Source: Paracidovorax valerianellae
Lineage (GTDB): Bacteria > Pseudomonadota > Gammaproteobacteria > Burkholderiales > Burkholderiaceae_C
Reading direction: 5' to 3'
Assembly (NCBI RefSeq): GCF_900102625.1
Contig: NZ_FMZC01000008.1
Coordinates: 1 to 64,000 of the forward strand
Length of the DNA stretch: 64,000 bases
Shown: piece by piece, positions 58,031 through 64,000 of the stretch
Layout: the number at the start of each line of letters is the position of its first letter
How positions within the stretch are numbered: position 1 is the stretch's first letter
Notes under the pieces: model-generated
Database searches by the model: none
Seen by the model: only the letters and a program-made list of their open reading frames with translations
What the model was told of the DNA's origin: nothing
Translations under genes and position numbers: made by a program

Positions 58031-59050
58031 TCAGGCGAGGGCGGCCGCGGTGGCCATCGCAGGCATCACGGGCATCACGGACACGTGGGCCGGGGCGGTC
58101 TTGGGCAGCCCGGCCTGCCAGAGCGTGCCGTGCAGCGTTTCGCCCGCCAGCCAGCCGGCCACCCCCTGGCGCAGCGCCAGCAGCGCTGGCACGTCGAGTC
58201 CGGTGTCCACACCCATGCGCTCCAGCATGAAGGCCAGGTCTTCGGTGCTGACGTTGCCGCTGGCGCCGGGCGCATGCGGGCAGCCGCCGATGCCGGCCAG
58301 GCACGCATCGAAGCGGGTGATGCCGGTCTGCCAGGCGGCGTAGGCATTGGCCAGGCCCATGCCACGCGTGTCGTGAAAGTGGGCGCAGGCCAGCCGCTCG
58401 CCGACGAGGGCATGGGCCTTTTCGAAAAGGCGCTGCACGCTGGCGGGGTCGGCATAGCCCACGGTATCGGCCAGGCTCACGCGGTCGGCCCCTGCGTCGA
58501 GCAGGGCCTGCATCAGGCGGAGCACCTCGCTCTCAGCCACCTCGCCCTGAATCGTGCAGCCGAACGCCGTGCCCACCCCGCCCTCGATCAAGGTGCGGCT
58601 GCCCGCCGCATCGCGCGCCGCGCGGATGCGGGCCACTTCGGCCACGACCTCATCGGGCGTCTTGCGCAGGTTGGCCAGGCTGTGCGCATGGCTGGCCGAC
58701 AAGGGCACGACCATCAGATCCGCCTGGCACTCGATGGCGCGCTCGGCCCCCCGCAGGTTCGGCACCAGCACCGAGGCCACCAGGCCAGGCAGCGTGCGGG
58801 CATGGGCGAGCACCTCGGCGGTGTCGGCCAGTTGCGGCAGCAGCCGCGCCGGCACGAAGGAGCCGACTTCGATCTCCCGCTGGCCGGTCGCGTAGGCCGC
58901 ATTCACCCACTCGATCTTCTGGGCGGTGGGCACAACGGTGGCGACGCTCTGGAGGCCATCGCGCAGGCCCACCTCGCGGACGATGGCACGGGGGTTCTGA
59001 CGGGCTTTCAGAGGGGAATCGGCTTCGGGGTGGTCAGGCGTGGGATTCAC
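58031..59050 (-). CDS. Hydroxymethylglutaryl-CoA lyase family enzyme
   Basis: 339 residues. DRE-TIM metallolyase: IVREVGLRDGLQSVATVVPT (with the DRE-like metal site), EVGSFVPARLLPQLADTAEV, SLADTVGYADPASVQRLFEK, CAHFHDTRGMGLANAYAAWQ (His ligands), and the catalytic cysteine loop GIGGCPHAPGASGNVSTEDL. HMG-CoA lyase splits HMG-CoA into acetyl-CoA and acetoacetate; close relatives split other 3-hydroxy-3-methyl-acyl-CoA esters such as citramalyl-CoA. First gene of a leftward cluster with a CaiB-type transferase and a Bug receptor, divergent from a LysR gene. Confidence 0.92.
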   Translation of the reverse strand: MNPTPDHPEADSPLKARQNPRAIVREVGLRDGLQSVATVVPTAQKIEWVNAAYATGQREIEVGSFVPARLLPQLADTAEVLAHARTLPGLVASVLVPNLRGAERAIECQADLMVVPLSASHAHSLANLRKTPDEVVAEVARIRAARDAAGSRTLIEGGVGTAFGCTIQGEVAESEVLRLMQALLDAGADRVSLADTVGYADPASVQRLFEKAHALVGERLACAHFHDTRGMGLANAYAAWQTGITRFDACLAGIGGCPHAPGASGNVSTEDLAFMLERMGVDTGLDVPALLALRQGVAGWLAGETLHGTLWQAGLPKTAPAHVSVMPVMPAMATAAALA

Positions 59051-59172
59051 TGCGTCTCCTGTTTTTTATGGCGGCCTGCCAATTCTAGAAATTCCCTTCC
59101 ATCAATTCATGCCAATTTTGGAACGCCTAAGATTCCGCTTCAGAACATCTAATTCACTTCGTTTTGGGTCCC

Positions 59173-60081
59173 ATGCGACTGCCCGATCTTCAAACCCTCA
59201 AGCTCTTCGTGTCCGTTTGCGAGCACCGCAACATCGCCCGCGCGGCCGAGCAGGAAGCCATCGTCGGCTCGGCGGTGAGCAAGCGGCTGGCGCAACTCGA
59301 AGACACGCTGGGCACGCGGCTTCTCGTGCGCAAGCGGCATGGCGTGGTGCCCACCGCGGCCGGCGAAACCCTGCTGGAACATGCCCGCACCATGCTTGCC
59401 AGCGTGGACCGCATCGAGCGCGACATGGCGGCGTTCGCCACCGGCATCCGCGGGCACGTGCGCATGCTGGTCACGGCGTCGGTCATGGCGGAATCGCTGG
59501 CCGACGATGTCGCCGCATTCCTGCAAAACCCCGCGCACCGCGACATCCAGGTGAGCATGGAAGAACGCGTGAGCCCGGAGGTGGTGCGCGGCATCCGCGA
59601 GGGCAGCGCGTCCATCGGCATCTGCTGGGATGCGGCCGACCTGCAGGGACTGGAAACGCGCAGCTACCGCCACGACCATCTGGCCATCGTCGCCCACCCT
59701 TCGCACCCGGTCGCCAGCCGCGACAGCGTGCGGTTTGCCGACGTGCTGGGCTACGAGTTCGTGAGCATGCCGGCACTCAGCGCCGTGCACGTGCTGCTGG
59801 CGCGTGCCGCTGCGGTGGAGGGCCGCACGCTGGTGCACCGGGTGCTGGTCTCCAACTTCGACGCGGCGCTGCGCGTGGTGCGCGCCAATCTGGCCATCAG
59901 CGTGGTGCCGGCCGAAGTGGCGGCGCCGTTCGCGGCGGCCACCGGGGTGCGCATCGTGCCGCTCAGCGACGCCTGGGCGCGGCGCCGTTTCGCGCTGTGT
60001 TTTCGCGGCGCGCCGGGCCTGGCGCCCGCTGCGCAACTGCTGGTGGAGCACCTCGTCTCAGCGGGCGCACCGGCGGCGTGA
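59173..60081 (+). CDS. LysR-family regulator of the HMG-CoA-lyase cluster
   Basis: 302 residues from the ATG at 59173 (MRLPDLQTLKLFVSVCEHRN). N-terminal winged helix: RNIARAAEQEAIVGSAVSKR, LAQLEDTLGTRLLVRKRHGV, PTAAGETLLEHAR; then the effector-binding domain (VRMLVTASVMAESLADDVAA, VVRANLAISVVPAEVAAP). It is divergent from the lyase gene. The 122-base gap (59051-59172) contains the small palindrome AATTCTAGAAATT at 59081-59093, a candidate operator. The C-terminal part ends at GAPAA without extra domains. Confidence 0.92.
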   Translation: MRLPDLQTLKLFVSVCEHRNIARAAEQEAIVGSAVSKRLAQLEDTLGTRLLVRKRHGVVPTAAGETLLEHARTMLASVDRIERDMAAFATGIRGHVRMLVTASVMAESLADDVAAFLQNPAHRDIQVSMEERVSPEVVRGIREGSASIGICWDAADLQGLETRSYRHDHLAIVAHPSHPVASRDSVRFADVLGYEFVSMPALSAVHVLLARAAAVEGRTLVHRVLVSNFDAALRVVRANLAISVVPAEVAAPFAAATGVRIVPLSDAWARRRFALCFRGAPGLAPAAQLLVEHLVSAGAPAA

Positions 60082-60146
60082 AGGGCTTTGCGGGCGTCCG
60101 TGGCAAGAGTGCAACAATCCTGTAACACCTGAGTATTTTTACCCTA

Positions 60147-60195
60147 CAGCGCACGTCTGGTGCAGCTCTTGAGCTATTAAACTTGTAGCAAAATC
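60147..60195. repeat. Bipartite intergenic repeat, copy 5 (divergent)
   Basis: CAGCGCACGTCTGGTGCAGC is followed by GCTATTAAACTTGTAGCA. The order and spacing match copy 6, with more mismatches. It lies about 90 bases before the HxlR-like gene. Confidence 0.65.
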
Positions 60196-60283
60196 GGTTC
60201 CACGCTATATTCACAGCGTTCCGGCCGCAGGGTCTCGCCCGCTGCCGGATTTCAATCTTTCTATCGCGCAAGGAGAAGCTTCC

Positions 60284-60589
60284 ATGAGCTCCAAGGAAAA
60301 CGCCGCCATCAACCAGCTGTTCGAAAAGCTCGAATGCCGCTATGCGTTGCGTGTGCTCTGGGCCCTTCGCGACGGCCACCCCCAGACCTTCCGTTTGCTG
60401 CAAGACAGCGTGGGCGGCATCACGCCCAACACGCTGAACACCCGCATCAAGGAACTGCGCGAAGCCGGCCTGCTGGACCACGGCAACGACGGCTACACGG
60501 TCACCCCTTCGGGCGTGGACCTGCTCAAGCGCCTTTCCGACGTGCAGGCGTTCGCTACCCGCTGGGTCGCGGCCCGGGTCAAGAAATAA
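60284..60589 (+). CDS. HxlR-like winged-helix transcriptional regulator
   Basis: 101 residues with an AAGGAGAAG site before the ATG. A single winged helix-turn-helix domain: LFEKLECRYALRVLWALRDG, TFRLLQDSVGGITPNTLNTR, IKELREAGLLDHGNDGYTVT. That is the HxlR layout (W-x-L-x-L, recognition helix, wing). One cysteine (ECRY) sits in the first helix, where some HxlR/HypR-type members use cysteines as redox or aldehyde sensors. Target and signal unknown. A perfect terminator hairpin follows the gene. Confidence 0.85.
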   Translation: MSSKENAAINQLFEKLECRYALRVLWALRDGHPQTFRLLQDSVGGITPNTLNTRIKELREAGLLDHGNDGYTVTPSGVDLLKRLSDVQAFATRWVAARVKK

Positions 60590-60634
60590 CCCTGAGACGG
60601 CGCAAGGCCCGCAGCCTGCGCCAACCTCCTCTCA

Positions 60635-60655
60635 CCCGCGCGCTGCGCGGGTTTT
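60635..60655 (+). terminator. Rho-independent terminator after the HxlR-like gene
   Basis: CCCGCGC (60635-60641) and GCGCGGG (60645-60651) form a perfect 7-bp stem with a 3-base loop, followed by TTTT. Confidence 0.85.
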
Positions 60656-60670
60656 GGCCTTTTAGGGCTG

Positions 60671-60716
60671 CAGCGCAATAAGCACTAGGGCACTTAGCTA
60701 TCAATTTAATAGCAAT
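60671..60716. repeat. Bipartite intergenic repeat, copy 6
   Basis: CAGCGCAATAAGCACTAGGG is followed by TTAGCTATCAATTTAATAGC and AATTG. The GCTAT/ATAGC arms are perfect. The match to copy 2 (CCAGCGCAAT, then GCTATC and ATAGCAA) is in the same orientation and spacing. It ends about 30 bases before the FKBP start. Confidence 0.8.
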
Positions 60717-60746
60717 TGATTGATGGCACTTTTACAAGGAATTCCC

Positions 60747-61106
60747 ATGGCATTCACCACCACCCCCTCCGGCCTGCAGTACGAAGACTCCGTCGTGGGC
60801 GAAGGCGCCGAAGCCACGCGCGGCAACCATGTCAGCGTGCATTACACCGGCTGGCTCTACAACAACGGCGAGCAAGGCGCCAAGTTCGACTCCAGCCGCG
60901 ACCGCAACGATCCGTTCGAATTCGGCCTGGGCGCCGGCATGGTGATCAAGGGCTGGGACGAAGGCGTCCAGGGCATGAAGGTCGGCGGCCAGCGCACGCT
61001 GATCATCCCTGCAGCGCTCGGCTACGGCGCACGGGGCGCAGGCGGCGTGATCCCTCCGAACGCCACCCTGAAGTTCGACGTGGAACTGCTCGGCGTGGGC
61101 CGCTGA
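60747..61106 (+). CDS. FKBP-type peptidyl-prolyl isomerase
   Basis: 119 residues, one FKBP domain without a signal peptide, so cytoplasmic. It catalyses cis-trans change at X-Pro bonds. The active-site residues are visible: VSVHYTGWLYNNG, KFDSSRDRNDPFEFGLGAG, MVIKGWDEGVQGMKVGGQRT, LIIPAALGYGARGAGGVIPP and NATLKFDVELL. This is the small FkpA-type/FbpA form without an SlyD flap or metal tail. A CAAGGA site precedes the ATG. Two hairpins follow the gene. Confidence 0.96.
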   Translation: MAFTTTPSGLQYEDSVVGEGAEATRGNHVSVHYTGWLYNNGEQGAKFDSSRDRNDPFEFGLGAGMVIKGWDEGVQGMKVGGQRTLIIPAALGYGARGAGGVIPPNATLKFDVELLGVGR

Positions 61107-61127
61107 TCGGACCGACCTCTTTTCTCA

Positions 61128-61190
61128 GGCCCGGCTCCTTTCTGTGAGCCGGGCCGCCTTGAGGGCCGTGCTTCGAAAGAGGCACGGCCC
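61128..61190 (+). terminator. Tandem hairpins after the FKBP gene
   Basis: Stem 1: GGCCCGGCTC (61128-61137) with GAGCCGGGCC (61146-61155). Stem 2: GGGCCGTGC (61163-61171) with GCACGGCCC (61182-61190), followed by TTCTTC. Both are perfect. Neither has a clean T-run, so they may end transcription inefficiently or act together. Confidence 0.7.
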
Positions 61191-61346
61191 TTCTTCATTG
61201 GCGCGCACATGCCGGTCATCCCGGTCATACCGGCCGTGCCCACATGCCTCGCTTCGGATTTCTTTCGCCGCCCCCACAACCTTTACCCGCCCCTTGCGCA
61301 CTCACGACCGCAGAAAAATGACTGCGATCTTCCAATTGGAGCGAAC

Positions 61347-62426
61347 TTGAAAATTTCAAAAATTCTGTGGGGTGCGGTGCCGGCGACGGCGTTGGTGTTG
61401 GCGGGCTGCGGCGGTAGCGACTCTCCTCCGACCGTGACCTCGTTCACGGCCAAAGCGGTGGTGTCGGACGGGAGCATCGCGGGCACGCAGACCGATGCCA
61501 ATCTGAAGAACGGCTGGGGCATCGCTTTCAATCCCACCGGCTTCGTCTGGGTCACGGCCACCGGCACGCAAAAGTCCACTCTGTACGACGGCAACGGTAC
61601 GCCTCAGACCCTGGTGGTCACCGTGCCCCCGGCCGGCAGCGCCCCGGCCAACCCCACCGGCATCATCTTCAGCGGCAACAGCAGCTTTCCGGTCACCAAG
61701 AACGGCGTGACGGGCCCCAGCCGCTTCGTGTTCTCCAGCGAAGACGGCAGCCTCTCCGGCTGGAGCCCTGCCGCCGACCTGGCCAATTCGATCGTCACGT
61801 ACCGCGACGGCGCAGGCGCCGTGTACAAAGGCCTGGCCGTGGCCACCCGGGGAAGCGCCGACTTCCTCTACGCCACCGACTTTCGCAACAACAAGGTCGA
61901 CGTGTTCGACACGACGTTCCAGAAGGTCCAGCTGGCGGGCAACTTCGCAGACCCGCAGCTGCCGGCGAACTACGCGCCTTACGGCATCCAGACCGTCGGC
62001 TCGCGGATCTACGTGACCTATGCCCAGCAGGACAGCAACCGCCGCAACGCCGTGGCCGGCGCCGGCTTGGGTGCGCTGAACGCCTTCAACACCGATGGCA
62101 CGCTGGCCCAGCGCATCGTCGCGCCCGGCGCCCAGCTCAACGCGCCCTGGGGCATCGCCCAGGCCCCTGGCGATTTCTCCGGCGCCAGCAGCCGCCTGAT
62201 CATCGCCAATGAAGGCGACGGCACGCTGCAGGCGTTCGACCCTGCAACGGGCGAATGGAAAGGCCCATTGGCACAGAAGGACGGAACGGCACTGCAGGTG
62301 GACGGCGTGCGCGGCATCGCGTTCGGCAACGGCCTGAATCAGCAACCGCTGAACACGCTGTTCTACGTGGCGGGTCCTAACAAGGGCGTGAACGGCGCGT
62401 ACGGCCGGGTCGACATCCAGCCTTGA
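61347..62426 (+). CDS. TIGR03118-family secreted lipoprotein
   Basis: 359 residues from a TTG at 61347 with GGAG upstream. The signal peptide ends in a lipobox (ALVLAGC), so it is a lipoprotein. The mature part matches the TIGR03118 family: GTQTDANLKNGWGIAFNPTG, VWVTATGTQKSTLYDGNGTP, PTGIIFSGNSSFPV, RFVFSSEDGSLSGWSPAADL, YATDFRNNKVDVFDTTFQKV, and APWGIAQAPGDFSGASSRLI. It probably folds as a beta-propeller. Function is unknown. It stands alone; a 14-bp-stem hairpin follows. Confidence 0.9.
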   Translation: MKISKILWGAVPATALVLAGCGGSDSPPTVTSFTAKAVVSDGSIAGTQTDANLKNGWGIAFNPTGFVWVTATGTQKSTLYDGNGTPQTLVVTVPPAGSAPANPTGIIFSGNSSFPVTKNGVTGPSRFVFSSEDGSLSGWSPAADLANSIVTYRDGAGAVYKGLAVATRGSADFLYATDFRNNKVDVFDTTFQKVQLAGNFADPQLPANYAPYGIQTVGSRIYVTYAQQDSNRRNAVAGAGLGALNAFNTDGTLAQRIVAPGAQLNAPWGIAQAPGDFSGASSRLIIANEGDGTLQAFDPATGEWKGPLAQKDGTALQVDGVRGIAFGNGLNQQPLNTLFYVAGPNKGVNGAYGRVDIQP

Positions 62427-62436
62427 CCGAAAGGGC

Positions 62437-62473
62437 CCCGCCCGCAACGGGATCGCCGTTGCGGGCGGGCTTG
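62437..62473 (+). terminator. Strong hairpin after the TIGR03118 gene
   Basis: CCCGCCCGCAACGG (62437-62450) and CCGTTGCGGGCGGG (62456-62469) form a perfect 14-bp stem with a 5-base loop. The following bases (CTTGTG) are a poor T-run. It lies between this gene and the convergent unknown gene. Confidence 0.65.
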
Positions 62474-62540
62474 TGAAGACGGCACGCAGCGTGCCGATCA
62501 GCACCCCCGCTCCCACGTTCAGGGCGGGGCCTGGGACCGG

Positions 62541-63029
62541 TCAGCCGAACAGTGCCCGGTCCAGACGGCGGTATTTTTCATCGCCCACGAGTTCGCGGAT
62601 CTTCGGGGCCAGCACCACCAGGTCGTCGAAGCTCTGCGCCCCCTCCACCGCCAGATTCAAACGGAATCCGCGCAGGCCCAGGCTCGCGGTGATTTCCGTG
62701 GCGATGGGATAGGCGGCCTGGTAACGCTCGGTGGGCGACAGGCCCGAATTGGCCGGCAGGCCTGCAGCACCTTCGCCAGCGCCAGATGAACCCTGCGCCA
62801 CGGCACCCGAGAGGTCGGGCGCAGTGCCATCGGGCAACGCCAGCAGGCCCTGCCCGACCATCGCCTGCACGTCGTCCAGAGTGATTCCCATCACGGCGGT
62901 GGCCGACAGCACCTGTGCCAGCGTGCGCTTGCCGTCGAAGAGGATGAAGGCCGAACGCTGCCGGGACGTGAGCGTCCCATGGCGGTCTTTGAGGGCCAGA
63001 TGGCCTGCAGGTGTCTTGACGAGTAGCAC
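62541..63029 (-). CDS. Conserved-looking protein of unknown function
   Basis: 162 residues from a GTG at 63029, chosen because GGGGGAA lies just upstream. I do not recognise a named family. The N-terminal part (LALKDRHGTLTSRQRSAFIL, then FDGKRTLAQVLSATAVMG) looks like a winged-helix or PilZ-free regulatory module of the type seen in Burkholderiales. A Gly/Ala-rich linker is followed by a helical C-terminal half (SPTERYQAAYPIATEITASL, then FDDLVVLAPKIRELVGDEKY). No signal peptide or membrane helix. It stands alone next to the symporter gene. Confidence 0.75.
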   Translation of the reverse strand: MLLVKTPAGHLALKDRHGTLTSRQRSAFILFDGKRTLAQVLSATAVMGITLDDVQAMVGQGLLALPDGTAPDLSGAVAQGSSGAGEGAAGLPANSGLSPTERYQAAYPIATEITASLGLRGFRLNLAVEGAQSFDDLVVLAPKIRELVGDEKYRRLDRALFG

Positions 63030-63174
63030 GGTTCCCCCTGATGGTCTCGGCGGCGGTTGGGGGCATGCGCCCGGGCCGATGTCAGCGCAGCGTCGCACGC
63101 AGTGGCGGCTTTGTGAATCCGGGTTTATCCATAACCCTTCGCCGGCCCGCCAATGCCTTCGGTGTGCGGCGAAA

Positions 63175-64000
63175 TCACAGCCCTGGCGAATGCGATGGCA
63201 CTGCTGGTGCAGGGCCTGCCGTGCGCGTGAACAGGCTCACCAGCCATGCCGCCACCAGCCCCACCGGCACGCCGAACACGCCCGCCGAGATCGGCTGGAT
63301 GCCGAACCACAGCCCGTTGGCCAGCAGCGCCGCCGGCACCACAGCCCGCACCGCCTCCACGTGCGAGAGCAGGTAGTACACCGTCACGCCCAGCCCGCTC
63401 AGCATGCCCGCCACCGCACCCTGCCGCGTGGCGCCTCGCCAGAAGATGCCCAGCACCATCGCAGGCACGAAAGCAGAAGCTGCCAGCGAGAACGACGCCG
63501 ACACCATGGGCAGGATTTCCGATCGCTTGAGCGCCGCCACGAACGCGGCGAACAGCGCGACGGCCAGCAGTGCGAACTTGGACAGAATCACCCGCTGCTC
63601 GGGCGAGGCCTTGCGGCCGCTTTCCTGAAAGTACAGGTCGCGCACCAGCGCATTGCTGATGGTGAGCAGCAGCCCGTCGGCCGTGGAAAGCGCTGCCGCA
63701 AGCCCCCCGGCCGCCACCAGCCCCGAGATCACATAGGGCAGCCCGCCGAGTTCGGGCGTGGCCAGCATGATCAGGTCGGCCCCGAACCGGATCTCGCCGA
63801 ACTGCACGATGCCGTCGCGGTTCACGTCCTCCACCGACAGCAGCGCCGTGTCCACCCGCGCCCACTGCCCGATCCAGTTGGGCAAGGCATCGAACGGGCT
63901 GCCGACCAGGTTGCTCATGACCTCGAACTTCACCAGCACCGCCAGCGCCGGCGCGCTGAGGTAGAGCAGCGCGATGAAAAACAGCGACCACGCCACGGAC
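63175..64000 (-). CDS. Sodium:solute symporter (SSS family), C-terminal part, cut by the right edge
   Basis: The last 275 or so codons of a leftward gene whose start lies beyond 64000; an internal GTG at 63996 is not the true start. Membrane helices and the SSS core are clear: GGLPYVISGLVAAGGLAAAL, STADGLLLTISNALVRDLYF, FALLAVALFAAFVAALKRSE, SASFSLAASAFVPAMVLGIF, and AVAGMLSGLGVTVYYLLSHV. The subgroup is the VC_2705/acetate-permease-like type. A hydrophilic loop carries DVNRDGIVQFGE, a textbook EF-hand calcium loop. The substrate is unknown; acetate or another small carboxylate is likely from the family. Confidence 0.92.
   Translation of the reverse strand, partial: SVAWSLFFIALLYLSAPALAVLVKFEVMSNLVGSPFDALPNWIGQWARVDTALLSVEDVNRDGIVQFGEIRFGADLIMLATPELGGLPYVISGLVAAGGLAAALSTADGLLLTISNALVRDLYFQESGRKASPEQRVILSKFALLAVALFAAFVAALKRSEILPMVSASFSLAASAFVPAMVLGIFWRGATRQGAVAGMLSGLGVTVYYLLSHVEAVRAVVPAALLANGLWFGIQPISAGVFGVPVGLVAAWLVSLFTRTAGPAPAVPSHSPGL

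Noticed and set aside
61209-61346. Upstream extension of the TIGR03118 gene (MPVIPVIPAVPTCLAS start)
   Set aside because: The TTG at 61347 has a GGAG site and gives a proper lipoprotein signal; the extension would bury it and has no signal-like start.

Overview
The window looks like chromosome of a beta-proteobacterium of the order Burkholderiales, most likely a Comamonadaceae member of the Acidovorax type. The reasons are the gene order hfq-hflX-hflK-hflC-hisZ-purA, the block der-bamB-yfgM-hisS-ispG-rodZ-pilF-rlmN-ndk, several orphan Bug/TctC-type periplasmic receptors, a very long RpoD, and GC-rich DNA over most of the window. This placement is by gene content and family recognition; no database search was run.

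Layout. Bases 1-4440 are an insertion-sequence junkyard: the start of an IS5-like transposase running off the left edge, a frameshifted IS3-type OrfA remnant, a complete IS66-family element (589-3960) with matching ends, an 8-bp target duplication and two passenger genes, and a truncated IS5-type fragment. From 4455 to about 13 kb comes a leftward housekeeping block (phosphoribosyltransferase, purA, hisZ, hflC, hflK, hflX, hfq, der) whose left part is clearly AT-richer than the rest. It continues leftward through bamB, yfgM, hisS, ispG, rodZ, pilF, rlmN, ndk, rluB, scpB, rluD, nlpD, pcm and surE to 27.1 kb, with many 4-bp start/stop overlaps. These genes serve translation, outer-membrane assembly, isoprenoid precursors, cell shape, chromosome segregation and stationary-phase repair.

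From 27.3 to 40.7 kb lie mostly single-gene units: a quinone oxidoreductase, a diguanylate cyclase, a PhoD-like phosphatase behind an adenine-free leader, gamma-glutamyltransferase, a cupin, an orphan binding protein without a signal peptide, an EAL phosphodiesterase, an RCC1 propeller gene directly followed by a multicopper oxidase, and an AraC-type regulator. dnaG and rpoD (40.7-45.4 kb) form the core of the macromolecular-synthesis operon without rpsU, followed by a chemoreceptor.

From 47.5 to 60.1 kb two catabolic clusters, each divergent from a LysR regulator, flank a two-component system. The first has a D-tartrate-dehydratase-like enzyme, an SDR, a Bug receptor and a DHDPS-family aldolase/dehydratase. 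The second has HMG-CoA lyase, a CaiB-type CoA-transferase and a Bug receptor. The histidine kinase/response regulator pair is followed by a secreted SgcJ/EcaC-like protein whose upstream region carries four repeats at exact 11-bp steps, as expected of an OmpR/PhoB-type operator. The right end holds an HxlR-like regulator, an FKBP, a TIGR03118 lipoprotein, an unknown protein and a partial sodium:solute symporter.

I found no tRNA, rRNA or CRISPR array and no clear new defence or biosynthetic system. The most interesting unexplained signals are a dispersed two-part intergenic repeat family (six copies), the 11-bp repeat array, the RCC1-oxidase gene pair, the base-composition slope around purA, and the adenine-free leader before the phosphatase gene.
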